NCBI GenBank assembly: GCA_023399055.1
Contig: JAEWQV010000010.1
Coordinates: forward strand, 310,001-374,000
Reading direction: 5' to 3'
Source of the DNA: Bacillota bacterium
Lineage (GTDB): Bacteria; Bacillota; Clostridia; Lachnospirales; Lachnospiraceae
Length of the DNA: 64,000 nt
In this document: positions 8,438-17,413 of the stretch, in pieces
Numbering within the stretch: position 1 is the first letter of the stretch
Layout: each line of letters begins with the position of its first letter
Notes under the pieces: model-generated
Told to the model about the DNA's origin: nothing
The model's database searches: none
Seen by the model: the letters and a program-made list of their open reading frames with translations, nothing else
Translations under genes and position numbers: made by a program

Positions 8438-11400
8438 CTATAAGTACCTTCTATGAACAACCACACCACAATTGGATTTATCAAGCCTCCACGCTTTATC
8501 AAGTTCCTCTGCAGCTCTTTTTATATTACCAAGCCCGTAATTTCCAAGTCCAATTAGGTAATGGCAGTGAGCTTTGTTCTTTTTATCCAAATCCTCATCA
8601 AAAATCAAAAAATCAGGTAACGATACAGCAAAGAAATCAATCTTAACTTCATCCTCTAGATGTTTCTCTCCATAAGTAATTAATTTTTCGAATTTTGTCT
8701 TTGCTGTCTCAATCTCACCTAATTTCAGATGAGCCAGGCCCTGATACAGAATCATATCCGCAGGTTGGTCATTGTAAAACATCATCCCAGCTGGTTCCAT
8801 TGTACCGAAGGTAGCTATTTTATAGTGCCCATTTGCTTTATATGTGTCACCCAGAAGGTCATAGGCACAACCTAAATAATAATGAATATTGTTGTCATGT
8901 GTTCCTGCCAGCTTACCTTCCCCAAGATTTTCCGGATAGGTAAGAGCTTGTTCCAGATAAGAAATTGCAAGATTCACATTTTCCGTGGTCACTTGTTCAC
9001 TCTCTAATTCTAGTCTAGCCAGCTGAGTAAGTGAAGTAACGTACTGAACAGAGATTTTTCCTTCTCCGCCTTCCCAAGGGTGAAACTTACGATTCTTAAT
9101 TAATTCTAGGGCTGTATTATAATTACCCAGCAAGTTATGTAAGGTGACGTATTCCGTATAGAGATCATCCCTTTCATGTACCAACTCCAAATGTTCTTCA
9201 TACATCTTTATTCTTTCTTCAATGTCGATACCACACTTCTTATATAATTGATCCAGCTCCAACAATATTCTGGCATCCGTGGTGTCAAGACGGAAAGCCC
9301 GTTCCAGACTAAGCCTTGCCTGCTCCTTATCATGTTTCTTATTAAAATAAATCAAAGCTAGATTTCTATGAGCAGTAGCAAACTCCGCATTTATTTCTGT
9401 TGCTCTCAAATAAAGTTCAAAAGCTTCATCATATCGTTTCTTGTCGAACATAAGATTCCCCAGATAATAACAGGCTTTATCATCCTCCTTATTATAGGTC
9501 AATGCATATTGTAACACCGCAATATCCGCCAATTTATTAGGGAAGCAATATAGTGGGGATCTGACTGCTGCTTCCTTAAGACAGATTTGCGCCGTTTGCT
9601 CATCTCCATTTAAATGAATGTAATATGCTTCGTAATATTTAAGCAACGGATGCTCGTTGCTACACCCGTTCAGTAAAGTAATAGCCTCTTTATAAAATCC
9701 TGCCTCTGCATAATCGTTGGCATATTCAAGATAGGTATTCACATGATTTCTCATCCGCTTCTTCAAGGTTGCCAAGTTAGTAGTTAAAGCATCTCTTAAA
9801 GAGTCATCACGCTTAAGACTTTGCTCTAACAGAACCCGTTCATATCCTATACGGAAATCAAATTTATCTATCACTAAACTATCTACAATATAAGCCAGAG
9901 CCTCTTCATTTCTACCTGCAACCCTTAATAAACTACATTTCAAGCCCCTTGCTTTCATGTTATGGCCATTCCCAATCAAGCTTAATTCAATTAATTCCAT
10001 TGCTTTATCATAATTACGATTCAAGCATTCTATAACCGCACAGTAATAGTAGGAATTCTCCTGTTGTTCCTTGCTCCAGGCTGCTTTTCGAAATTGCTTA
10101 TAAGCCTCATCAAATTTTCTGCTGTAAAAATACGATAATCCTAACTGATACATTGCTTCGGAATCATAGGGATTCGGATTGCGCATTTGCAACTTCTTAA
10201 TCGCCTCTTTCAGATACTTTTCACTTTCTTCAAATCGCCCTCTTCGAAGCAACAAGGTTCCATAAGCCGTATTTAATCTGATGTCGGTACTGTCACGCTT
10301 AAGCCCTTCCAGATAATAAGGATCTGGATCATAGGTAGCATGTCGATATTGTTCTATATGCAATCCAATCAGATAAAGCTCTTCCAAGCTTTCCACCTGC
10401 CCCGGTAAAAGCACTGGTATAGCCGGCTCCGGTATTTCAATTTCTTCTTCCAGCCTTGGATCAAATTGAAGAAGCAGATGACCATTCTTATCCCGTATAG
10501 TTAGAATCAACTCCTTATCCTGTAGATTCCCAACCGCTACCGCTGCTTTATAAATATCATTCGGCGAAATGGTAATCCTTCCACTATGGTAAACCTTACC
10601 CGACTTATCTGTTAGTTTTATGTCCACATCACAAAATAGGCTTGTTGCATAGATACATAGGTCAGCATAATTAACTCTTTCCTTCGATTCCGATACCGCA
10701 AGACCAAGCGCAATATCTTTATTGGCTACCTTTACCGCACCAACCTCCTTATACGGCATAAAATATTGTTGAAAACGCTTTTCTTCGAAGGGCTTCAGCC
10801 AGGTAAAATCAGGCTGGTTATCCGTATATACACCTGTCATCAGTTCGATATAAGGTCCATTTTCATCAGTCAGATTGCGGTCCCAGGCTTGGCCAAAATC
10901 TCCATGTCCCCACGTCCACTGCTTTTTACCGGGTGAAATATGATGATCAGCCACGTGCAATATACCAGCTTTCAGTTGATTATCATACCCTCCCACAAAG
11001 TCATAATCAGAGCGGTAAGCCATATAGGAAGTGGGTACCGGTATATTCTTATATCTGGAGATGTCCACTCCAGCTGAATAGTCCATTTTATAATAAGTAC
11101 CAGTTGCAATCGGGAAGGTCGAAACATCCCGTTTGCCATGATCATAAACCGCATGAACGTCTGGCGGAAATACCGACATTGTATGCTCATTGGCAGGCAC
11201 TGCAGGATTCGCCCACCAAAGGAAGGTCTGTGCCAAATTGGTACGATTATATAATTGTCCCTCTATCTCTAGATATGCTTTATCTGGATATAAAGTAAAA
11301 CCAGCCATTCCCTTCGTACCGTACATTGGGTCTATTTCATTCACCCAGACTGTTTTACTGCCGTCCTCGTTTTCCTGCAAATAGTAATCTACCGGCGAAT

Positions 11401-11785
11401 AAGTGCTGGGCCTGTGATGCTGTGGCCAGTTAAATTCAATTCCTCCGGAAATCCAGGGCCCCGCAAGTCCAACAAGGGCTGGTTTAATTACTTCATTATA
11501 ATAAACAAAGTCGTAGTTATTTGTTTTATCCAAGGCTCTTTGAATTCTGCCACCAAGCTCCGGTAATATCATAATTTTAAGGTACTTATTTTCCAGATAA
11601 ACAGCGTTATAATTCTTATCTACCTTCTCATCATAAATCTTATCAATCACAGGATAAGGATAAACTTTTCCAGAACTCCCCTGATATACTCGTTTCTCTA
11701 AGAACATTGGATTTTTATCCGGGCTTCCAACTTCGTAGGTAGGAATAACAACTTCCTCTTCCCACATTTTAACGTCATTCAACAT
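8438..11785 (-). CDS. DUF5107 domain protein with C-terminal tetratricopeptide repeats
   Basis: A 1115-residue cytoplasmic protein. Residues about 1-360 form a beta-rich domain with the DUF5107 pattern (MILPELGGRIQRALD, ISGGIEFNWPQHHR, FLWWANPAVPANEHT), resembling a mutarotase-like supersandwich fold. From about 500 onward there are many TPR-like helical pairs (AMYQLGLSYFYSRKFDEAYKQF, ACYYLGNLMFDKKRYDEAFELY). The start is the ATG at 11785: TTGGAGG lies just upstream, whereas the TTG at 11800 is part of that ribosome-site region. The function is not established here. Homologues I know of occur in sugar-use loci, so a sugar-binding or sugar-processing role is plausible. It follows an AraC regulator and is isolated from transporters. 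Confidence 0.75.
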   Translation of the reverse strand: MLNDVKMWEEEVVIPTYEVGSPDKNPMFLEKRVYQGSSGKVYPYPVIDKIYDEKVDKNYNAVYLENKYLKIMILPELGGRIQRALDKTNNYDFVYYNEVIKPALVGLAGPWISGGIEFNWPQHHRPSTYSPVDYYLQENEDGSKTVWVNEIDPMYGTKGMAGFTLYPDKAYLEIEGQLYNRTNLAQTFLWWANPAVPANEHTMSVFPPDVHAVYDHGKRDVSTFPIATGTYYKMDYSAGVDISRYKNIPVPTSYMAYRSDYDFVGGYDNQLKAGILHVADHHISPGKKQWTWGHGDFGQAWDRNLTDENGPYIELMTGVYTDNQPDFTWLKPFEEKRFQQYFMPYKEVGAVKVANKDIALGLAVSESKERVNYADLCIYATSLFCDVDIKLTDKSGKVYHSGRITISPNDIYKAAVAVGNLQDKELILTIRDKNGHLLLQFDPRLEEEIEIPEPAIPVLLPGQVESLEELYLIGLHIEQYRHATYDPDPYYLEGLKRDSTDIRLNTAYGTLLLRRGRFEESEKYLKEAIKKLQMRNPNPYDSEAMYQLGLSYFYSRKFDEAYKQFRKAAWSKEQQENSYYYCAVIECLNRNYDKAMELIELSLIGNGHNMKARGLKCSLLRVAGRNEEALAYIVDSLVIDKFDFRIGYERVLLEQSLKRDDSLRDALTTNLATLKKRMRNHVNTYLEYANDYAEAGFYKEAITLLNGCSNEHPLLKYYEAYYIHLNGDEQTAQICLKEAAVRSPLYCFPNKLADIAVLQYALTYNKEDDKACYYLGNLMFDKKRYDEAFELYLRATEINAEFATAHRNLALIYFNKKHDKEQARLSLERAFRLDTTDARILLELDQLYKKCGIDIEERIKMYEEHLELVHERDDLYTEYVTLHNLLGNYNTALELIKNRKFHPWEGGEGKISVQYVTSLTQLARLELESEQVTTENVNLAISYLEQALTYPENLGEGKLAGTHDNNIHYYLGCAYDLLGDTYKANGHYKIATFGTMEPAGMMFYNDQPADMILYQGLAHLKLGEIETAKTKFEKLITYGEKHLEDEVKIDFFAVSLPDFLIFDEDLDKKNKAHCHYLIGLGNYGLGNIKRAAEELDKAWRLDKSNCGVVVHRRYL

Positions 11786-11845
11786 GCATATTTCCTCCAA
11801 TCAATTATAAATTCAGCTTTTATAACCTTAACAGCAAAATTTTAA

Positions 11846-11906
11846 AGTACAGCTAGAGCTTGTTGCATCGTTTCATAATAACTATAATGAAATCTGCTGC
11901 TGTACT
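11846..11906. other. nested inverted repeat upstream of the DUF5107 gene
   Basis: Outer arms AGTACAGC and GCTGTACT enclose inner arms TTTCAT and ATGAAA in the 247-base gap ahead of the DUF5107 start. It may be an operator for the adjacent AraC-type regulator or a leader structure. A second, smaller repeat (GCAGG/CCTGC) lies near 11974-11998. No convincing promoter was found. Confidence 0.35.
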
Positions 11907-12032
11907 CTTATAAATTGTTGCTTATACTACTAACCATTCACCATAGCTATACCTAGATTATAATGAAGCAAATGCAGGAAAACATTAGTCGAACCTGCCC
12001 TATCGTTATAAAATATTGCTCTTACTATCCCA

Positions 12033-12872
12033 TTATATATCTATGTTCCTAAAACTACCCGGTGTCATATCAGTTACTTTCTTAAAGGTATTGCAAAAGC
12101 TGGATTCATTGGAGAAACCACATTGATATGCAATTTCGCGAAGACTTAAATTAGTTGACTTTAATAAACCTTTGGCATTCACCACTCTTGTCTTAATAAT
12201 GTATTCATGAATTGTAAAGCCTGTATGTTTTTTAAATGTACGCGAGAAGTAAAATACACTTAATCCCACCATCTTAGCCAGTTCACTTACAGATAATTCC
12301 TGTTCATAATTTTCTTCAATATAATTGACCACCCTATCAACTATATCCTCCTTATCCGAAGCATACATCCACGGCTTTACAAAGAATTCTCCTAAAATTC
12401 TAGCAATATACGCTGATTGTATTGCCTCCGGAAACTTTTTTCCAGCTTTATAATAATTGTATATTTTATAAATCCGATTCACAATTTCACTGGAGTTTTT
12501 TGACACAATAATCGTGTTATACAGAATACTAAGTTCATTATAAAATGCATTGGCATTTGTACCATCAAAATGAAACCATAGGGCATTAAACTCTCGCAAA
12601 GAGGAATAACTATGAGGTTTATGACAGTCGATCAGTACCGTTTCACCTTTTTTAGCCACATAGGAGACACTCTCATACTCTATCCTTACACTTCCTTTGG
12701 TAATATGCATTACTAGAAAGCTGTTATAATTCTCTCTGCTAAGCACATAGCTATCCTCATACATAAAGTGACCGGTACAGGTAACGTAAAAGAATAAACT
12801 CTTTGCCTGGTTACTAGGACTTGAAAAAAACAACTCTGACGAAGGTAATACTCCTTTTTCCGTTGATTGCAT
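12033..12872 (-). CDS. AraC family transcriptional regulator
   Basis: About 279 residues: an N-terminal cupin-like sensor region (LVMHITKGSVRIEYE..., KKGETVLIDCHKPHSY) and a C-terminal pair of AraC helix-turn-helix motifs (LSVSELAKMVGLSVFYFSRTF and LREIAYQCGFSNESSFCNTFKK). The ATG at 12872 is preferred because AGGAGG lies 12 bases upstream; the in-frame ATG at 12911 would put that ribosome site inside the gene. It lies between the GH35 transporter operon, from which it is separated by a terminator, and the DUF5107 gene, which is its most likely target. The inducer is probably a sugar. Confidence 0.88.
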   Translation of the reverse strand: MQSTEKGVLPSSELFFSSPSNQAKSLFFYVTCTGHFMYEDSYVLSRENYNSFLVMHITKGSVRIEYESVSYVAKKGETVLIDCHKPHSYSSLREFNALWFHFDGTNANAFYNELSILYNTIIVSKNSSEIVNRIYKIYNYYKAGKKFPEAIQSAYIARILGEFFVKPWMYASDKEDIVDRVVNYIEENYEQELSVSELAKMVGLSVFYFSRTFKKHTGFTIHEYIIKTRVVNAKGLLKSTNLSLREIAYQCGFSNESSFCNTFKKVTDMTPGSFRNIDI

Positions 12873-12933
12873 AATACATAATAACCTCCTTTTTGTATCA
12901 CTTTGTTTCACTTATACCTGTGAATAAACAAGA

Positions 12934-12953
12934 TGAAACGACAAGTCGTTTCA
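12934..12953. repeat. palindromic repeat TGAAACGAC-AA-GTCGTTTCA, copy 1
   Basis: A perfect dyad of nine-base arms, extended by ACAAG on the left and CTTGT on the right with one bulged base. Related copies lie at 13016-13035 and 26185-26204. Copies 1 and 2 flank the terminator at 12965-12999. Confidence 0.65.
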
Positions 12954-12964
12954 CTTGTTGTGAA

Positions 12965-12999
12965 TTAAAAAACTAGGGCCAACTGTAAGTCCGCCCTAG
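12965..12999 (-). terminator. rho-independent terminator of the GH35 transporter operon
   Basis: On the minus strand a CTAGGGC / GCCCTAG stem with a 13-base loop is followed directly by TTTTTT. It is about 130 bases past the GH35 stop and upstream of the AraC gene, so it ends the operon that starts at 18733. Confidence 0.85.
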
Positions 13000-13015
13000 C
13001 TATTTTATATACAAG

Positions 13016-13035
13016 TAAAACGACAGGTCATTTCA
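13016..13035. repeat. palindromic repeat, copy 2 (degenerate)
   Basis: TAAAACGACAGGTCATTTCA matches copy 1 at most positions and keeps the flanking CAAG and CTT. It lies on the other side of the terminator at 12965-12999, in the gap after the GH35 stop. Confidence 0.5.
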
Positions 13036-13130
13036 CTTCATGAATTATATTATCATTTTTCAAAACACATCAAACAAATCATACAAGCAACTTCTATCTT
13101 TTATTCAGATGCAGGTGAATAAACACTTAT

Positions 13131-15539
13131 TTACTTATCCGTAATAACAATGGAAGCATCATAAATACCAACTGCCTCTATACCATAGATATCAGCAATT
13201 TGCTCTTCCGAACTTTCGAATCTTGCTGCCATCTCTGAGTCACTGTGTACCTTAGAGCCCTTCTTTTGCGGTGAAATGTAAATATACAATCCATGCTTGA
13301 TTACTTCTTCTCGATAAGGCATTAAGTCTAATTCCCAGGTGTCATCATTGCAGAAATTATCATGAATCATTTTGCCATTGATAAAAGCATAACCAATATC
13401 TCCAATGTAATCCACTCGAAGCAGCAATTGTTTCATTCCCTCAAAACTTTGTGGGTCGATTTTTATTTCTACTCTTGCATTTACTACCTTGGTTGAGGTT
13501 ATTGGACTACCAACAACAGGACGCTTTAATTCGCCCGCACCTTCTTTATTGATGGTACTTCTGTCCACAACATTGATTTTAACTTCTGGTTGTAAGAGTT
13601 CGAGTTTAAACACTTCGAATACACCTTCTGAATCCTTGGCATGCACTACTTTATCCGCACTGGTTACAGTAGCAGGAGGGAACACTTTTACCAGAATCCC
13701 CGCTCTGTCTCCGCGGCACTCAAGCCTAATTTCCTTCTCACCCGGTAATACAGCCTCTTCAGAGATAATAACTCGTTCTACTCCATCCTTTTCATATTGC
13801 CAGAAGTTCAAAGCATCCTCAATCGGCAAGGTACAGATATTAACTTTTTGTCCATTTTCGTTTTCACAGACAATTGTAGTATGCACATCAGACGACACCT
13901 CAACGATGGAATCTGTCTGCTTAACACCACCGCGAACTTCTTTAACAACCTTCGCTGGAATGCTATATTCGCAACGCATACCTGGAATGGTATGGAAGAA
14001 ATAATAAATTTCATTTTTGTGTGTAAGCTTACTAATAAGCTGGGCAGTTGCATATTTCACTGTAATCCCATCTAATTCTATATTGAGGGGAAGAATTGCA
14101 TTGGCATTAGCTGCCAAATCAAGTGTTCCCACCTCCGGAAAACGGATATCTCCACTATCCAAGGACAAGGAAATTACAAAATCCTTTTGTTCATGTACAT
14201 CTGCATGGTCCTGATAATTATTAATGAACAGGAAACCTCTTCCTTCCTCATTGACACGAACCGCATAACGAAGGGTGTCCGTGTCCTCTGGCTTTTGAAC
14301 CGCTGCTTCTGGTGATAAGACCGTCTTGGTACCACAAACCAACTCTTCAAATTTCTTATAGAACAAATGCTGTAATTTCAGATACTTATAACTGTCACGA
14401 AGCTGACCAAATTCACCAATTGCTGCCTGATAATCATAAGAGAATTTAGGAACTGCATTTTCATTCAGATAAGGTACGGTTTTGCCATGTGGATTGGTGC
14501 CCCCATGATACATATAATATCCAAGGAAGTTGCAGCCGCTGGCCACCTTTACCGCTGCCATTGCTCCAACACTTTCATAGGGCAATTTAAATCTGTACTG
14601 ATAGAAGACTGTCATTCCTCCACCCATCTCACAACAGGCAAAAGGAAAATCCTCCTTCGCATATTCCGGATCAAAATTATAGTATTGCGGAGACGCATTA
14701 TTATGAAAGTCATTCATTAAATACTCGGCGGTAGCTGGATGTTCCTTTATATCACCGTAGAACATCCATGGTCTGAAGGCATAACCACCCCATAATGGGA
14801 AAACCACCTCAACAGGTGCACAAGAACCACCCCAGGCAGTGGAAGTATAAATCGGAGCAATCATTCCCTCTGCTATAGCAATATCCTTAAGCTTCTGCAT
14901 ATGACTTGCTCCCTCTGAACCACTAACCACCCATTCTTTGCTGTTTTCCGTGGTCATTTCCCAAGGCGCAGAGGCATGTTCATATTCATTTTCTATCTGT
15001 ATACCAACAATTGGGCCGTCATCCTTGAACATCAATCCCTTAACCTGCTGTCCAATGGCATGGAACCACTTTTGAGTATAACTCAAATATTCAGGTGCAT
15101 TGCTTCTTAAATCAAAAGGTCGTCCATACAGCCAATCAGGATATCCTCCATTACGGCATTCACCATGATCGAAGGGTCCAATTCTGAGGATGATTTGCAT
15201 CTTATGCTTCTGGCATAGCTGTACAAACTTTCTTAAGTTCTTATTGCCTTCCCAATCAAAAGTGCCTTCAATTTCCTCATGATGGATCCAAAACACATAA
15301 GTGGCAATGATATTCAGACCACCCATTTTCATCTTTATAATTTCATCTTCCCAATGCTGTTCTTCCATTCTAGAAAAATGAGCTTCCCCACAGATTGCAA
15401 AATAAGGTTTATCATTTTGCATCATATAATAATTGGTGAAGTATACATGGTTTCCAGATGGATTAACCCCTCCCATGTCAATTGGTGCAGGGTAAATAGG
15501 GTTCTTGATTTCTTTTGCCTGTAAATGATATTCGCGCAT
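13131..15539 (-). CDS. GH35-like beta-galactosidase
   Basis: An 802-residue protein without a signal peptide. The N-terminal barrel has the GH35 layout: FAICGEAHFSRM, ATYVFWIHHEEIEGTFDWEG, RIGPFDHGECRNGGYPDWL, and the acid/base motif GPIVGIQIENEYEHA (around residues 175-189). The candidate nucleophile is the Glu in FACCEMGGGM (around residue 304). A typical GH35 has TEFW-like residues there, so this is a divergent subgroup. C-terminal beta-sandwich domains follow. It is the last gene of the binding protein/permease operon and probably removes beta-galactosyl residues from imported oligosaccharides such as galactan side chains of rhamnogalacturonan. AAGGAG supports the start. Confidence 0.8.
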   Translation of the reverse strand: MREYHLQAKEIKNPIYPAPIDMGGVNPSGNHVYFTNYYMMQNDKPYFAICGEAHFSRMEEQHWEDEIIKMKMGGLNIIATYVFWIHHEEIEGTFDWEGNKNLRKFVQLCQKHKMQIILRIGPFDHGECRNGGYPDWLYGRPFDLRSNAPEYLSYTQKWFHAIGQQVKGLMFKDDGPIVGIQIENEYEHASAPWEMTTENSKEWVVSGSEGASHMQKLKDIAIAEGMIAPIYTSTAWGGSCAPVEVVFPLWGGYAFRPWMFYGDIKEHPATAEYLMNDFHNNASPQYYNFDPEYAKEDFPFACCEMGGGMTVFYQYRFKLPYESVGAMAAVKVASGCNFLGYYMYHGGTNPHGKTVPYLNENAVPKFSYDYQAAIGEFGQLRDSYKYLKLQHLFYKKFEELVCGTKTVLSPEAAVQKPEDTDTLRYAVRVNEEGRGFLFINNYQDHADVHEQKDFVISLSLDSGDIRFPEVGTLDLAANANAILPLNIELDGITVKYATAQLISKLTHKNEIYYFFHTIPGMRCEYSIPAKVVKEVRGGVKQTDSIVEVSSDVHTTIVCENENGQKVNICTLPIEDALNFWQYEKDGVERVIISEEAVLPGEKEIRLECRGDRAGILVKVFPPATVTSADKVVHAKDSEGVFEVFKLELLQPEVKINVVDRSTINKEGAGELKRPVVGSPITSTKVVNARVEIKIDPQSFEGMKQLLLRVDYIGDIGYAFINGKMIHDNFCNDDTWELDLMPYREEVIKHGLYIYISPQKKGSKVHSDSEMAARFESSEEQIADIYGIEAVGIYDASIVITDK

Positions 15540-15554
15540 ATATAATACTCCTTA

Positions 15555-16391
15555 TTATTTCGATGATCCGACAATACCGGTTACAAAGTACTTCTGCATT
15601 GTTAAAAATACAAACAAGATTGGTATGGTAGCTATGACAATACCAAGCATAAGCTGTCCATAATCAACAAAGTATGCCGAAGATAATGAAGACAGTAATA
15701 ATGTAAAGGTCTTTTGTTCATTGGTCTGCAATACAATTAACGGCCATAAATAATTATTCCATTGCTTCATAAAGGCATAAATAATACCTGCTGCAAAGGT
15801 TGCTTTCATAGGTGGAATTACCAATCGAAAGAATATCTTTAACTCGTGTGCTCCGTCAATTCGTGCAGCTTCAATGATTTCAGTAGGAAAGGATATGAAG
15901 CTTTGGCGAAAAAAGAACACCAAAAAAGGCATTGCCAAGGTAGGTATAATAACTGCAGTATGTGTATCTAACAAATTCCATTTACTCATCATTTTGAAGA
16001 GCGGAATCATCTGTGATGCAAAAGGAATCATCATTGATAATAAAAACAGAGAATAAACAATATTTCTTGCTTTACTCCGATATTTTTCAAATCCATAACC
16101 AGCCATGGAACATATTAATACAGATAAAAAGGTATAGATTACAGTTACTTTTGTAGAGTTTACAAAAATTCGTAATATGGACGCCTTTTCCACTAGATTA
16201 TTCCAGTTCTCTCCTAATACAGCGCCAAAGGACAAACTACCCAGGGTAATATCAGCACTGTTGTTAGTTGAGCCAACCAGCATCCAGAAGAAAGGAAAAA
16301 CCGATACCAAGGCTGCTAAAATCAATATAACATAAGTAATAACTCTATTCACTTTTGTAGTTGTTAGAGTAAAAGAAGATTTGTTTTTCAT
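15555..16391 (-). CDS. carbohydrate ABC transporter permease (MalG type, CUT1)
   Basis: 278 residues with about six membrane spans. The EAA motif reads IEAARIDGAHELKIFFRLVI, in the usual MalG position. The ATG overlaps the stop of the upstream permease by four bases (ATGA), showing translational coupling. The GH35 gene follows 15 bases downstream. It forms the channel with the MalF-type protein at 16388-17275 and receives cargo from the lipoprotein at 17414-18733. Co-transcription with GH35 suggests a galactose-containing oligosaccharide as substrate, by inference only. Confidence 0.9.
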   Translation of the reverse strand: MKNKSSFTLTTTKVNRVITYVILILAALVSVFPFFWMLVGSTNNSADITLGSLSFGAVLGENWNNLVEKASILRIFVNSTKVTVIYTFLSVLICSMAGYGFEKYRSKARNIVYSLFLLSMMIPFASQMIPLFKMMSKWNLLDTHTAVIIPTLAMPFLVFFFRQSFISFPTEIIEAARIDGAHELKIFFRLVIPPMKATFAAGIIYAFMKQWNNYLWPLIVLQTNEQKTFTLLLSSLSSAYFVDYGQLMLGIVIATIPILFVFLTMQKYFVTGIVGSSK

Positions 16392-17275
16392 TTTGCATCA
16401 TCCCCCGTAATTCTAAATTGTATAATCGCCAGTATAATCATAATGAATACAATTACATAGGATAACGTTGAAGCATAGCCTAGATTTGGTGAATACACAA
16501 AGGATTGATTGTAAATGTACTGGGACATAGTTAATGTTTCATTTGCAGGTCCACCCATGGTAATATTCATTGGTTCATCAAAAAGCTGCAGGGTTCCATT
16601 AGTGGACATGATTATAGTCAGAAGTAAAGTAGGTTTTAACTGTGGTATTGTAATCTTCCAGAACGTATGCCATGCATTTGCACCGTCAACTCGTGCTGCT
16701 TCATAGGTTTCAGCCGGTATATTTTGCATAGCTGCCAATAAGAAGATGACATCATACCCAGTCCAACGCCAGGTTAACGCTATCATAATAATTACTTTTG
16801 CCCAAATCGGATCCTGTAACCACTGAATGGACTCGCCCATAACTCCAAGGGTTTGTAAGGCGTGGTTGATAAGACCATTCTGGGAGAACATCATTTTAAA
16901 TAATACCGAATAAGCAACCAAGCTTGTAACACAAGGAAGGAAAATACTTGTACGTAAAATCCCTTTCATTTTTAGCTTAGGACTATTAAGCATTGAAGCG
17001 AAAGCAAGTGCCAACAACTTCATAATGGGTACTTGAATAATTAAAAATATAAATGTATTTCCCATTGATTTCAGAAACAACTTGTCTCCCAGCATTCGCT
17101 TAAAGTTATCAAGTCCTGAAAAACGAAAAGCACCTTCATCAAAAGTCTGAAAGGATAGCCATATCGATTCTATCGCCGGATAAATGGTAAATACACAGAA
17201 TAATACAACAGCAAAGGATACGAAGAACCAGCCGTAAGCATTATAATTAATTAATGTTTTTGTTCTTTTTTTCAT
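16388..17275 (-). CDS. carbohydrate ABC transporter permease (MalF type, CUT1)
   Basis: 295 residues, six predicted spans. The EAA loop (YEAARVDGANAWHTFWKITIP) and the GGPANETLTMSQYIY region are typical of MalF/UgpA partners. The ribosome site AGGAAG precedes the ATG. The gene follows the binding protein after a gap of about 140 bases that holds a strong stem-loop (17365-17402), and overlaps the next permease by ATGA. No ATPase gene is present in the cluster. Confidence 0.9.
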   Translation of the reverse strand: MKKRTKTLINYNAYGWFFVSFAVVLFCVFTIYPAIESIWLSFQTFDEGAFRFSGLDNFKRMLGDKLFLKSMGNTFIFLIIQVPIMKLLALAFASMLNSPKLKMKGILRTSIFLPCVTSLVAYSVLFKMMFSQNGLINHALQTLGVMGESIQWLQDPIWAKVIIMIALTWRWTGYDVIFLLAAMQNIPAETYEAARVDGANAWHTFWKITIPQLKPTLLLTIIMSTNGTLQLFDEPMNITMGGPANETLTMSQYIYNQSFVYSPNLGYASTLSYVIVFIMIILAIIQFRITGDDAK

Positions 17276-17364
17276 ACTTTCACTTCCTATTCAGCATTTT
17301 AGATTACCTGCCCGTATACAACAAACTTCGTATCATTCGAATATCATGTTGTCATGTACCTATA

Positions 17365-17402
17365 TTAACCGGAATGACAATATACTCTGTCATTCCGGTT
17401 AA
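17365..17402 (-). terminator. strong stem-loop after the binding-protein gene
   Basis: Perfect 15-base inverted repeat (TTAACCGGAATGACA / TGTCATTCCGGTTAA) with an 8-base loop between the binding-protein stop (17414) and the permease start (17275). It has no clear T-run. It is probably an attenuator or 3' mRNA protector that raises binding-protein levels relative to the permeases. Confidence 0.65.
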
Positions 17403-17413
17403 ATCCATATTTA

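Noticed and set aside
13489..14004. 171-codon open frame on the plus strand
   Set aside because: It lies wholly inside the GH35-like gene on the other strand, has no ribosome site, and its translation is low-complexity Ser/Thr-rich without recognisable domains.
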